NCBI GenBank assembly: GCA_030581615.1
Contig: JAKTTT010000016.1
Span: 186,001-250,000 of the forward strand
DNA from: Alloascoidea africana
Taxonomy: Eukaryota; Ascomycota; Alloascoideomycetes; Alloascoideales; Alloascoideaceae
Reading direction: 5' to 3'
DNA: 64,000 nucleotides
Of the stretch, positions 44,526 to 54,882 are shown in pieces (position 1 is the first letter of the stretch; each line of letters starts with the position of its first letter). Below the pieces are notes generated by a model. The model ran no database searches, was not told the origin of the DNA, and worked only from the letters and a program-made list of their open reading frames with translations. A program made the position numbers and the translations under genes.

Positions 44526-45168
44526 GATGAAGAGAAAGAAGCCAGAACACAAATGGTCCACAGAGTCGAACCTGGGACTTTTAAAAACATGCTAGAAAGC
44601 GGAAACACAGCTTTGAACCAAAAGGCAATCCTGGGAATGAGCCTCACTAGGGCAGGACATCTTAAGATAAACACCACCAGGGATCTCACAAAAGAGGAAG
44701 TGACAACATTGTTCAACAAGTGGGACGGGATGATAGAAAGTGCTTCTTTGGATCTAAAAGTGACTCTTACCGACCTGTGCATTTTCTTTCTAAGTTCCTC
44801 CGTATCGGCATCCTTTTTTTATTAGGTGCTTGGCACTCCCATGTATGTATTGTTCGCCGAACAACTCGTGTGAGGCCATGTCGAATTGATTCTTTGTTAT
44901 AGTTGCGGCCACAAAGTTGATTATTGCGGACGTCCATTGTTGGGTGTCAAGTTGTCCTATCACTCCCTCCCAGTTGTTTGATAACGTTGTCACTTCCTCT
45001 GTTGAGAGATCTCTTGTGGTGTTGATCTTTAGATGGCCTGCTCTGGTGAGGCTCATTCCCAGGATTGCCTTTTGGTTCAAAGCTGCGTTTCCGCCTTCTA
45101 GCATGTTTTTAAAAGTTCCAGGTTCGACTCTGTGGACCATTTGAGTTATTGCTTCTTTCTCTTCCTCG
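44526..45168. repeat. Inverted repeat of the ORF1-like domain
   Basis: Arms about 44526-44735 (plus) and 44957-45168 (minus) both encode MVHRVEPGTFKNMLE, ALNQKAILGMSLTRAG and INTTRDL-TEEVTTL. They differ at a noticeable fraction of positions and are separated by about 220 bp, giving a potential long hairpin. This looks like two copies inserted in opposite orientation or an inverted duplication. Confidence 0.85.
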
Positions 45169-45920
45169 TCTATTGTTTCCTTAGCTTCTTCCACAACAGT
45201 GCGCTTAAAGTAGGTGATCGAGTCTTTTGGTCTTGGTGGTTTCGCGTCCTGTGTTACTTGCTTCGCTTTGGCGGCGGCGGCTGCTCTTGCACAAGTGGCT
45301 GATGGGCAGATGTTGTGCTCGCCTTTTCCCATTTGTTTCATGGTTTCCTCGTTTTCGTTTATTCGTGTCCTCAGAGCAGGTTTTCTTCGGTGAGGCTACC
45401 CACCTTCGATTGTAGGGTGTGGTTCAGTTGTTATAGGAATTCGATTCTTTTTGTGAGCTCGTTACGGTCCTCTTCATAGCTGTATCTGTCTGAGGTCACT
45501 TTGTCCTTCGGGGTAGACAGTTTTTCGCGTAGGTTTTTTTTTTGTTCGTCCTCATATTTCTGTTGTAGTTTTAGAATACAAGCTATTTCTACATCGTATT
45601 TCTCCTTCGCAGCATCTTCTATCAATTTTTGGATAGCTGCCTTCATCGGGCGGTTTCTCAATCGAGGGCGCTTTTACGTTGGAATTGATCGGTTTGGAGA
45701 CAGTGCAACCCGTGATTTTAGCACGAGTTACAGCTCTTGCTGAGGGTGGTCGCGTTTTAGCAGAAGCTGATACAATACGATGTGTACACACCTTTCTTAG
45801 AGTAGGCTGAAGTTTCTCTTTCCGATTCTCACAAATTGGTAAGCTAGCTAGACGATAAGTTCTTCAGAAGTAAAACGAAGGATGCTAACTACCTAGAGAT
45901 TGGTCTTGGGACATTTTGAA
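44526..45920 (-). mobile_element. Remnants of a non-LTR (LINE) retrotransposon ORF1-like gene
   Basis: Minus-strand frames between about 45900 and 44790 encode a charged, coiled-coil-like part (KYDVEIACILKLQQKYEDEQ, NELTKRIEFL), a basic Ala/Lys segment, and a domain containing MVHRVEPGTFKNML, ILGMSLTRAGHLKINTTRD and WTSAIINFVAA. The order coiled coil, then an 'RAGxL' RNA-binding-like fold resembles ORF1 of fungal Tad-type LINEs; a gag-like origin cannot be excluded. No endonuclease or reverse transcriptase is seen. The element is incomplete, broken in a few places, and old. A second copy of the central domain lies inverted at its downstream end. Confidence 0.5.
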
Positions 45921-46481
45921 GATGAGGGAAGTGCTTCTTCCTGTAGATTTTCTCCGGGAAAACTACCTTCACAATTCTATAGCACCAGAAATAGACCAAA
46001 ATCTGCCTGTTTTGTACTCCAGAATGCCTGTCTGTCGTATGCAAACAATAGATCAAAAGCCTAACAACATTTACTGTACAGGAGGATCCTACAAGTGAGC
46101 GACTTAGGGTGTGTTTTGTTGGGACGTTGAACGGGTTAAAGTTTCTTACTTTCGGCCGATGAGCATCAAGTTCAAGGAGCGATCTACTTTTGTTTGTAGT
46201 AAACCCGTTCTTAATCCACAGAAGTGTTTAATTTGTGAGAGACTATTGAAAGTGTGAGTGTCCACATTAATGGAACTGGCAGGTGTTTCGCAATGCCTGG
46301 TGTGGCCTCTAAATCCTAAAACAACCTCATAGGAGCGCTGATTTTCTTGCCACACCTCCAACGAGAGCACCTAGTTCAAAAAACAAAACCACCCATAAAG
46401 ACTTTTCTATTTTAGTATATATATATTAACTATACAGTGTAGCCCTCTAAAAGAAAAAAAGAGCCAGAATAAAAAGGAAGA
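45921..46481. other. Region between retroelement remnant and Ctr gene 3' end
   Basis: 560 bp with no supported gene; includes a TA-rich tract at about 46415-46435. Confidence 0.4.
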
Positions 46482-47264
46482 TCAATAAGCGAACCTAGCC
46501 AAAAGTAATTCCCCCAAAAAGATGCCACCCAAGACGCTACAAAAGTATCCAACATTACATGTCATAACAGCAATCATAAGAAGAAAGCTCACGCCTGATA
46601 CTAACAAATGCATCAATGCCCTGGGAAAGTCGACAGAGGCTCTCCACGGATGAGCCGAATCCTGAACGTTTAGCCTCCTTGGCAGTTTCCGTCTTTTCTT
46701 TGAAGACAAGTTTGTGGCCTCATTCTCGTCCTCCCCCTCTTCATCCTCTTCATATGTATTCACACTGGACGGATCTTCTCGTTTGGTCCGGTTTCGCATA
46801 GCATGGCTTCGGTTGGACTCAGAATCGGTGATAGAGCTGTCTAGATGGTCATCTAGACCAAGTTCGTCATCGGAGTCAAAAGCACCGGCGTCGTAAGCTT
46901 CTCCGAGGCGGTTCTTTCTCGCAAGTTTTTCGTTCTTGTATGCGATATATCTGTCCAATCGGAACTTCATCACATTCAGGCCTCTGAAAATAATCCCAAG
47001 CACTATTAAGAAGATACATGTTCCGGCATAGTGGCCCGTTGAATCAGGGCTCCATTCGCTTGAAAACAGCTGGTCTGTATAGGAAGTGTGGAACACCATC
47101 ACCATAGGATGATGGTTCATTGAATCATCTCGCTTCAGCATTTTATATTTAGATACGATTTCGTGTGATGCGGGAGGGGTATTTACAGGGTTATCTGGCG
47201 GTAAGTTGGAAAATGACAGGCGAGGCCCGAGGCAGTTTACCCTGCAGAAATGTCCCATCGCCAT
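46482..47264 (-). CDS. Ctr-family copper transporter
   Basis: 260 residues as an unspliced frame. Three membrane segments: TM1 at YAGTCIFLIVLGIIF, then after a large acidic and basic cytosolic loop TM2-TM3 at MHLLVSGVSFLLMIAVMTCNVGYFCSVLGGIFLGELLL. TM2 carries the selectivity motif MxxxM (MIAVM) and TM3 the packing motif GxxxG (GGIFLG), which define Ctr proteins. A Met/His-rich segment near the N-terminus (MNHHPMVMVFH) may bind Cu(I). The loop is long and charged (DDELGLDDHLD, KKRRKLPRR), as in fungal Ctr proteins. The start is uncertain: Mets at 47264, 47258 and 47141 are possible, and a phase-0 intron after MAMGHFCR is also conceivable. Plasma membrane versus vacuolar location is not decidable. 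Confidence 0.85.
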   Translation of the reverse strand: MAMGHFCRVNCLGPRLSFSNLPPDNPVNTPPASHEIVSKYKMLKRDDSMNHHPMVMVFHTSYTDQLFSSEWSPDSTGHYAGTCIFLIVLGIIFRGLNVMKFRLDRYIAYKNEKLARKNRLGEAYDAGAFDSDDELGLDDHLDSSITDSESNRSHAMRNRTKREDPSSVNTYEEDEEGEDENEATNLSSKKRRKLPRRLNVQDSAHPWRASVDFPRALMHLLVSGVSFLLMIAVMTCNVGYFCSVLGGIFLGELLLARFAY

Positions 47265-47549
47265 CTGGCACGTTCACGCAGACACCCAACCAGTGCTTTG
47301 AAGGAGGCTAAGAGCAACTGGGTCAAAGAAAGGTGCTATACTGCTCATACTTCACCGCGGCCTAAATCACATGAGAATTATTACAGATGTTTGGAATATT
47401 AAATAGGAAAGTACTACTCAAGGGAAACTCCAAGGCTGTTCTATGCAGTGGACAGAAATCAACGATAAGAATAAGTAAAGAGCTTCACTGATATAGAGTA
47501 CAGAGTTTGCCTGCAATGAGCGGCAATCGATCTTTTTTCATGTTATTTT
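47265..47549. other. Ctr promoter / YND1 3' region
   Basis: 285 bp with no gene recognised. No obvious Mac1-type TTTGCTCA element was noticed. Confidence 0.35.
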
Positions 47550-49778
47550 TCATTCAACTTCGTTTTCACTAGTGTTGCCGTTCGTATTCTGATTCACAAA
47601 TTCGTTAAACTTTGAGTCAACCACATTTCTCAAAGTGTTAAACGAGTTGCCAACACTGGCGGAACTTAGCGGAGGGAATCTCATTCCCGGATTTCTCAGC
47701 GAGCCCGGCATTAACGATGCAAACGATTCTGCCCTCCGACCAAGGTTAGAAATCACCGGCGAAGCGGGAATAGGGGATAGGTTTACCGCTGACTTTGAAG
47801 GTGGTAGGCCTACAGTCTCTAGAGTGAGATTGCTAGAAGATCGGGCCATTGTGGGAAGATTAGCACTACTATTCCGTGTTCGAATGTTTGACAAGGTTGG
47901 CGTACTTCTAGCCGAAGAGTTATCTAGAGAAAACTGCTGTTGAGTTGGCGTGGACACTCCATCATCACGGTTGAAATTACCATAAACCACACCTCTGTTG
48001 CTACTATTGTCAGCTAGACCTGGTCCTGCTTCTAAATCATAATCATCTTGGTTGAAAGTAAAATCTTCGGATTGACGGTGAAATCTTCCTTGGCCATAAC
48101 GTGAGCCAAACAGCTTGGCTCTGAAACGATTAAATTGAGTTCTCAGGGCATATCTAAACCGGTCCAGTGAGTTTAGTGATTTTCCAGCTGGGTATCGGGA
48201 ACATGAGAAGAAAAGTAGAAAAAAGAAGAATAAAAGCGCTCCAATGTATAAAAATGTTGAAAAATCATCGTCATCTATGTCTATTAATTTCTTGTAATCC
48301 AAATTATTGTGTTCTGGGGTAGAAGGATTCCTGTCCAAGGAAATCTTGCTTGGCTTGATTTCAACCTCTGCTGAACTGCTGCTCAAGGCAGGAACCTGAC
48401 TGGAAGCGTAAAGTAGCATTCTTCCAAGGGTCCACGCAACTTCCGAGTCCTTGATAGACCCAGCGCTCTGGAAAATAGGTCTTTCGTTTTTTATCTTGTC
48501 GTCTTCACTAGCATTGGTTCCATCGAGGTCAGCGCTGGGTAAATTAAACCCTTCCTGTAGCACGTTGACAATCCAGCTGGACTTGAAACAGGCATCTTGT
48601 AGGTACTCAATAGGTAGGTTGTTGTAAAGTCCATCATCAGAATCTTTTAAAATTGAACCCCAATTGTTCTCACAAAAGCTTCTCACTTTTGTTGTAAAGG
48701 CATAGAAGTTATATTCCCCTCCAAGTTTAAAAATGTCATTGGACATGTACCAGTACTCGCTGACTCCTACAAACTGGTCCCGATTAAAATCGATTCCCGG
48801 GACATGTACCCCGTTAAAGAGACATGGCTCCTCAATACATGCGAGATGTTTTCTTAATAGAGGATACATTGTTTTTAAACACTCATTGAATCTACCATCT
48901 CCAGCGACCTGAGTCTCTTGGCCCTTGTATTCAAATGTCGTTTTCAAGCCTTTTGGCATACATGGGTCGTGGACAATTTCAACTGCTTCTGTCTCGTCCG
49001 AATCCCCTAGCATTACAAGAAGCTCTAGATATCTCTTTCTCGCCTGATTGGCGCCAAACCCCAACCATGTCGTTACAAAAAGCGGCCACTCCTGTTCATC
49101 GCCATTAACACTTCGAAGGTAAATTGTGGAAAGATCGTCACTGTGTTTTGCTGATTCTGTTGAATTGGGCGCAAATGCTAGCTGGGTAGAGGCTCCTCCC
49201 ATGTCCATAAACCCAAATGATGAGTGGTCGAGTGCTTTTGGATCATAGTTGTTGAACTTCCCAGTGAGGTAGTTCAGGGCAAGCCACCCATATATGCCTT
49301 CGGTTTCGCCGTCAATTATCTTTATCTGAGATGAACAGTCGTCTGAAAGGTGAAACGTGTCATCTTTTCTCAAAGCGTGGCATACCTCCTCCAATATCCT
49401 GTTGCTCTTGTCTTGAGGCAGCAAACGCATACCAGCAGTAGCTAACACAAAAATAGGCGTGTCCTCTTGACTCTCTTTCGGAATTATCTGTTTGGCATGG
49501 TTCACCAGTTCTTTCAAGTGATTCTGCCATATCTTTTTAGGCTTATCTTTAAAACTGGATAAGCCAGGAGTTATCTTTAAGGCCCAATCTGGTTTCTGGA
49601 CAATTTCAGGAATTGAAGTTAACACGGTTTCATCCTTGCTTGTTTTCTGGAGATGAGCTGGCGATGTCCATTTATATATCTGAATTCTGGATCCACTAGA
49701 TCCCGCATCAATCACAATTCCATATCGATCTTTATCACTCGAGCCGCTACTTCTCGTAGTCAACGAAAGAGATGACAT
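47550..49778 (-). CDS. YND1: Golgi apyrase / nucleoside diphosphatase (Ynd1, GDA1/CD39 family)
   Basis: 742 residues, single exon. The apyrase-conserved regions are in order: ACR1 IVIDAGSSGSRIQIYKW (residues ~21-37), ACR2 VLATAGMRLLP, ACR3 GIYGWLALNYLTG and ACR4 FMDMGGASTQLAFAP. A single strong membrane segment (TFLYIGALLFFFFLLFFSC) lies near residues 510-532, followed by a basic and then Ser/Asn-rich cytosolic tail. This matches S. cerevisiae Ynd1 (lumenal apyrase domain, C-terminal TM and cytosolic tail) and not Gda1, which has an N-terminal anchor. The enzyme hydrolyses nucleoside di/triphosphates in the Golgi lumen, supporting nucleotide-sugar exchange for glycosylation. No N-terminal signal peptide is visible in this start, as for Ynd1. 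Confidence 0.94.
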   Translation of the reverse strand: MSSLSLTTRSSGSSDKDRYGIVIDAGSSGSRIQIYKWTSPAHLQKTSKDETVLTSIPEIVQKPDWALKITPGLSSFKDKPKKIWQNHLKELVNHAKQIIPKESQEDTPIFVLATAGMRLLPQDKSNRILEEVCHALRKDDTFHLSDDCSSQIKIIDGETEGIYGWLALNYLTGKFNNYDPKALDHSSFGFMDMGGASTQLAFAPNSTESAKHSDDLSTIYLRSVNGDEQEWPLFVTTWLGFGANQARKRYLELLVMLGDSDETEAVEIVHDPCMPKGLKTTFEYKGQETQVAGDGRFNECLKTMYPLLRKHLACIEEPCLFNGVHVPGIDFNRDQFVGVSEYWYMSNDIFKLGGEYNFYAFTTKVRSFCENNWGSILKDSDDGLYNNLPIEYLQDACFKSSWIVNVLQEGFNLPSADLDGTNASEDDKIKNERPIFQSAGSIKDSEVAWTLGRMLLYASSQVPALSSSSAEVEIKPSKISLDRNPSTPEHNNLDYKKLIDIDDDDFSTFLYIGALLFFFFLLFFSCSRYPAGKSLNSLDRFRYALRTQFNRFRAKLFGSRYGQGRFHRQSEDFTFNQDDYDLEAGPGLADNSSNRGVVYGNFNRDDGVSTPTQQQFSLDNSSARSTPTLSNIRTRNSSANLPTMARSSSNLTLETVGLPPSKSAVNLSPIPASPVISNLGRRAESFASLMPGSLRNPGMRFPPLSSASVGNSFNTLRNVVDSKFNEFVNQNTNGNTSENEVE

Positions 49779-52700
49779 ATTAACAACAACCTGGGAGGAG
49801 TTCCCAAAACTTCTGGTAATAGGAATAATGTTTGGCTACTTGTCGCAATATGGTCACATGGTTTATGGGAGGGTAACTCTGTTTTTTTTTTTCAAGATTT
49901 GGCCTCAGCCAGATCTTCAAACTCAGAACCTTAACCTTCAACAGACAATACCCAAAGCTCAGGTGTCTACTTCTTTTGATCTGAACACAAGCATGGATTT
50001 GAAAATTAGAATTGATAAGTGATCTCAGGGAAACCAAAATCTTTACTATCAATCCGAAGCACTACCTGAAAGAAGGATAATGGCCTGTGTTATTTTGAGT
50101 GTTAACGTGGTTGATATACCCAGCATCTTGTAATGATCATTGAGATTTGTGACTGTCATATTCACACCCCAACTTTCAAAAAACAAGTTCACAACTCTAT
50201 AATGTTAACTAAAGATTGTAAAAGCACAAACCACAGAAAACTACAGGACTGGAGAATAATCTCACCACTAAACAAGAGATAGGTCAGAGTCCCAATGAAC
50301 CACGAAAAGGTTAAGAAACGTGAAATGTGTTGACCCTGAAGGAAAATAGATTGTCAGGAATGGAAATATCCCATTTTGTGATGTGTTGTTTCAAAAGTTC
50401 GAAAAGTACGTGAAATTGCAATTTCGGGTTTCCATCTGGCATGAGAAAAGGGAAAGATAATAGGATTTATTTGCCCATTTCTATAATCTTGAATTTTGAT
50501 GTGGAGTGCAGAGAAATCAAAATCAAAAAACACGATCATTATCATCAGCCCCACATATCTAGATCCAACTACAATACCGAAACACACTACCAATGTTTAG
50601 ATTAGATAAGTTAAAAGAAAACACTGATACTCCTCAAACAGAGTTCATTCTCAGCCCCTTAAAACCAAAACAAAGTTGGCAGATACAGGGAGTAAAGATT
50701 TAAAACTATACCATGCTTGCTGTCATGATATAATGTTTAACTCTTTACCAGGATTAGGATTATTGGAAATCGTACTGTCGCAAATATAGAAAAAAAATGG
50801 TTGTGGTGGTGGTTCACAAAAATAACTATTGGAGGGACAAGATGATCCACCACTTTCCTCCTTCGACTTGCAACTTTGTGTCGCCAGTTTATGGTAATAA
50901 ATATTTAATGAGCATTATTACTCAGTGCCTTGAGTCAAGCCCAGTGGTACTTAGCCAAGGATTCTCGTATCATTAGATATTACAAACATACCGCGCAAAA
51001 AATTTACGCGGAAAGCCTTTTGAAATCTGTCTGGTTGTGATTGTGATTGTGATTGAGCTATAAGCGAGTGTTCTTCAACCGTATACGCCAAAGTTGAATA
51101 GCTAAAGCAATATAGAACTACTTTTGATTCATGTGCTCCTTCTTGTCGATCGTACTACAAGGAGGAACCCATCTTACAAAAGGTCTTTTATTTACTTTAG
51201 AAAAAAAAGGACTCTAAATTTGAGTGATTTGTTTGTGTAGAGGGGGGGTTGTTGAGCCCACTGGGGTTAATTTCCTAACTTTGTTTTCACAAAATCCATG
51301 TTTAAAGAATACTATTTGACTTGGTTCTAGAAAATGGAATACAGGATACGGCTCACAATTGGATATACGAGTTACCCATGCTGTCCCCAAGCCATCATCT
51401 TCAAGGATCAATCAAACCATCTCACAGGAACATGCCTTGGAAGCTTCCAAGACAAAGCTAAGGAAACCAAACAGTCATCAATAGTTAATTTGAGTACATG
51501 AGAATTGGACTCATCATGTAGATTTTTTGAAGCCATGTTGTATGCAACAATGAGGTGAGAACGGGATTGTAGCGCTAAAAGAAAACTAAATCGATGGTCT
51601 CAAAAACATATTGAGATCGAATGTTTTGCCAAAAGTAGGCTAATGGGGGTGTAAGTAACATCTCTAAAAAAAAAAAAGAGGTTTTGAGAAGTAATGGCAG
51701 AAAAAGAGAATCAAAAGGTTTGGGGGGATAGACGTGTACTAAACAGTGATGATCAAATGAGGCAAGTCCCAAGACAATCTGCAAAAGCTAAAAAAGGATG
51801 TGCTTTTTAGTGCGAGGCTCTTTTGTTCTAGAAATGGGATTGCACCAAAAGTCCATAATCGACAGACATTTTTGTGCAGGACAATGCGATAAGCGGTGGG
51901 ACATGAACAAAACTGGGCATTGTCTTTTTTCTTTTTGTTTGTAACGGGGGGCATGGTAATAATAAGCGGGATCGCGGGATAAAGTAGAATCTATCTAGTC
52001 ATCATTCATCATGGTTTTTTAATCCCATTTCACAGTACCAAAACCCATTGCATTCAAGCTTTGTCTTGTGCATATTTTAACGATAGCATTTCAAAGCGAC
52101 GTCAAGATGGGAAAGTTTCTTTGGCACATCATAAAAATAACGTAGCCTTACAATGCACGAAAATCAAAGCAAGATTGCTTTTTTTTTTTTATTGTCTTCA
52201 GCCTACGAATACACGTTGTGTATTATTTGAGCACAGATTGAATGAATTAGTACAGGCGAGGCGGGTGTGGACGAGGACGAATGCCATGATGGCACATGGG
52301 GAAAATGGAGGCTCGGGGCTTAAGTTCAGTCCTGACACAAGAACAGTCTCCAAGTATTGATTTCTTTTTTTCTTTTGTTACGACTCTTTGGGAGTTTTGG
52401 GAGTCTCGAGTAGGTGTTTCGGGCCAAAACATACCTGTAACGGGGAAGATGTAACAGAAATTGGATCCACTAGAATGGTGCGTGTCCCAACAAAGGCAGT
52501 TGATAAATGTGGGGAGAGAAGTGACAGAAATAAAGAGAGAGAGACTGTTAAGCTCTTTTTGGGTTAGACTTTGAGTTTTAGATTTCCATCAAGTCCAGGC
52601 ATACATAGCCCAACCAGCAACTCGAGTCCAGATCGGGAACAAGATCCAAGATCAAGGTGGAAAAAATCGAGTTTCCTACAAGGCAAGTAAGTACTTACTT

Positions 52701-53389
52701 TTTGGATTAAACACCAGCTTGGGAATGTTTTACTGTTTCCTGTGTTTTTTTTTGTGTGTGTGTGTCTGGACTCAAACACCACGCTTATAATGTCCAAACC
52801 ATTATTTTTGGGTTTCTGGTTTTTTGGTCCGTCCTGGAAATTAGAGAAACGTGGGCTATTCGTACCTCACTTTTTACGTTTCTTTTGCAAATCTAAGGTT
52901 GAGCTAAAGATTTGGGGAACCAGATTCATAGACAGGGGGAGGCGCTGTCGGCGCCAGTTCTTTTTTTTTGTTGTTGTTTATTCATGCAAAGCAGTACATC
53001 TACATTTAAGCTTTGAAATTGACCCCTAGAACAGAACAGCATGGTGGGAAACGGTGAGTGTATGAGCAAGACAAAAACAGCAAAAGAAAAAAAAGGCAAA
53101 GGCAAAGGGAGATTTTTCTATTCTAGATTTCGAGTTTTATTGGTCTGCTTCAGGCCATACATGCAATAGGACTATTTCTTCTTTGCTTTTTCTTCTGTCT
53201 CTCTCTTTTATCTTCTCTAACACGTTTTATCTTGCTTTTGATCGTCTTCCCACTTCAAACTCATTCCCTTTCATTTTTTCCTTTTCTTTCCGATAAGAAC
53301 AGTGTGGTGAGAAGACAATTGCAATTTGAAGTTTGCATTTTGGAAATTTTGATCTTTTTGGTCTAGTATCTATCTGAGCCAACGCAACG
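49779..53389. other. 3.6-kb gene-free divergent intergenic region
   Basis: Lies between the 5' ends of YND1 (minus) and the GT62 gene (plus). Many short open frames exist, none with a start context, domain or splice pattern I can support. The first half is AT-rich; the last ~300 bp is CT-rich (GT62 promoter). Poly-A/T runs occur (51665-51677, 52179-52190). It may hold regulatory sequence, a replication origin, untranslated RNA or very decayed elements; I cannot choose. Confidence 0.45.
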
Positions 53390-54640
53390 ATGAAGTCGTT
53401 CAAGTATCTTTGGATACCAGTCTATCTCGTGCTCATAAATTTTGTTCTACTCTACATTTACTCGCGCTCGCTGGAGTCGGCGCTACGGCATTTACAAGAG
53501 AGTGTAATGTTTCAAGGGTTGAAAGAACATAGCGTTAACGATAGCGGACACACCGGGAAACTTGGAGGTGGATCTCTCGATTTTACAATCGACTCTTTTT
53601 CGACAGAGTCTGGAGCAGTGCAACAATGGATATACACGAATTTACGAGGACGACGCTCAAGTACAGAAAGTAAAGGCATAGGTAAAAGAAGTGCCGGGTC
53701 CGAATTGGATTCCGGGCTGCTTGTACTCACAATCAACCGCGATGGCAGCTCATGGGGGGTGCGAGAAGACGGCAGCACGCCGCGAAAGCTCTCGGACCAT
53801 TTGGAGCTGCTGAGCACGGCGATTCCAGAGACGGACAAGGTGTCTGTGGGCATTCTGACGGCATCGCGCGAGAGCTTCGACGAGTACAGACAGCAGTTGG
53901 AGCACCCCGAGAGGCCGGAGGAGGACTACGGGCGACGGTTTGCACGGATCCACTTGATCCACCACCCGGGCGGCAACAGCAGCGTGGGCATGGCTCGAGA
54001 GGACCGCCACAATCCCGCGGTCCAGCGCGAGCGGCGGCGGCAGATCGCCCAGATGCGCAACTTCCTCATGATCTCGGCGCTCCGGAGCGAGCAGCATCTG
54101 CTGTGGCTGGACGCGGACATCTACAAGATCGATCCGGGCCTGGTGGAGCGGATGGTGCTGGTGGCCGAGGGCAAGATCCCTTACACGCGCCACGACGAGG
54201 GCAGACCGCCACTGCCGCCGGGAGTGCTGACGGCCCGGTGCGAAGAGGGCAACTACAGCGGCGACTTTGACAAGAACGCCTGGCGAGGCATTCGCGGCGA
54301 GCCGTCGCCGGAGGACCAGGAGCGGATGGCGACGGACCCGGGCTTCGTGTGGGAGCCCCACGACGTGGACGCCGAGCACTACGAGCAGTTCTACTACAAG
54401 TACTCGAACGAGGACGACGTGTTTGTGCTCGACAGCGTGGGCGGGACGGTGCTGTACCTGAAGGCCGAGCTGGTGAAGCAGGGACTCAACTTCAGCCCGC
54501 TGTATCTGGTCGGGACGCGATGGGACACGAAGGAGGGCTACGACGGCATCGAGACCGAGGCCGTGTGCTATCTGGCCCGGGCTCTGGGTCACGGATGCTA
54601 TGGCCTCGGCGGCGGCTGGAAAGTCGTTCACGTTGGATAG
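53390..54640 (+). CDS. Golgi alpha-1,6-mannosyltransferase subunit (Anp1/Van1/Mnn9, GT62)
   Basis: 416-residue type II membrane protein: a short cytosolic tail (MKSFK), a signal-anchor (YLWIPVYLVLINFVLLYIY) and a lumenal domain. GT62 motifs are VLTINRDGSSWG-type N-terminal fold, SVGILTASRESFDEYR, the metal-binding LLWLDADI, DSVGGTVLYLKAELV, and the C-terminal GTRWDTKEGYDGIETEAVCYLARALGHGCYGL. These proteins form the M-Pol complexes that extend the alpha-1,6-mannan backbone in the cis-Golgi. Family members Anp1, Van1 and Mnn9 cannot be separated by eye; the short stem favours Mnn9-like. Composition changes abruptly near 53745: the 5' third is average, the rest very GC-rich, producing long shadow frames on every strand. 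Confidence 0.93.
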   Translation: MKSFKYLWIPVYLVLINFVLLYIYSRSLESALRHLQESVMFQGLKEHSVNDSGHTGKLGGGSLDFTIDSFSTESGAVQQWIYTNLRGRRSSTESKGIGKRSAGSELDSGLLVLTINRDGSSWGVREDGSTPRKLSDHLELLSTAIPETDKVSVGILTASRESFDEYRQQLEHPERPEEDYGRRFARIHLIHHPGGNSSVGMAREDRHNPAVQRERRRQIAQMRNFLMISALRSEQHLLWLDADIYKIDPGLVERMVLVAEGKIPYTRHDEGRPPLPPGVLTARCEEGNYSGDFDKNAWRGIRGEPSPEDQERMATDPGFVWEPHDVDAEHYEQFYYKYSNEDDVFVLDSVGGTVLYLKAELVKQGLNFSPLYLVGTRWDTKEGYDGIETEAVCYLARALGHGCYGLGGGWKVVHVG

Positions 54641-54882
54641 CGGTGTACTTTCTATACGTGCTTTGGTGGTTGATTTGATTATGTTTTGGTCTTCTTCTTC
54701 TTCTTCTTGTCTTTCGCATTCATTGTATACATGTCATAAAATGAGCTCTGTGTGGCCCAGTCCTATCAAGTGTAGAGACAATCCAATCCAATCCAATCCA
54801 ATCCAGAGAACATCTCTCGGTTAAAGCAAAACTAAATGAAATAAAAAAAAATAGGAAAATCGCATAAGAGAAAAACATCAAA
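54641..54882. terminator. Convergent 3' region, GT62 gene / F-BAR gene
   Basis: 242 bp with CTT repeats (54693-54710) and an AATCC pentamer repeat. Confidence 0.4.
54780..54805. repeat. AATCC pentanucleotide repeat
   Basis: Five tandem AATCC units in the convergent 3' region. Confidence 0.85.

Noticed and set aside
53750-54631. 293-codon minus-strand frame opposite the mannosyltransferase gene
   Set aside because: Shadow of a GC-rich coding region; the plus-strand protein has clear GT62 motifs and the minus one has none.
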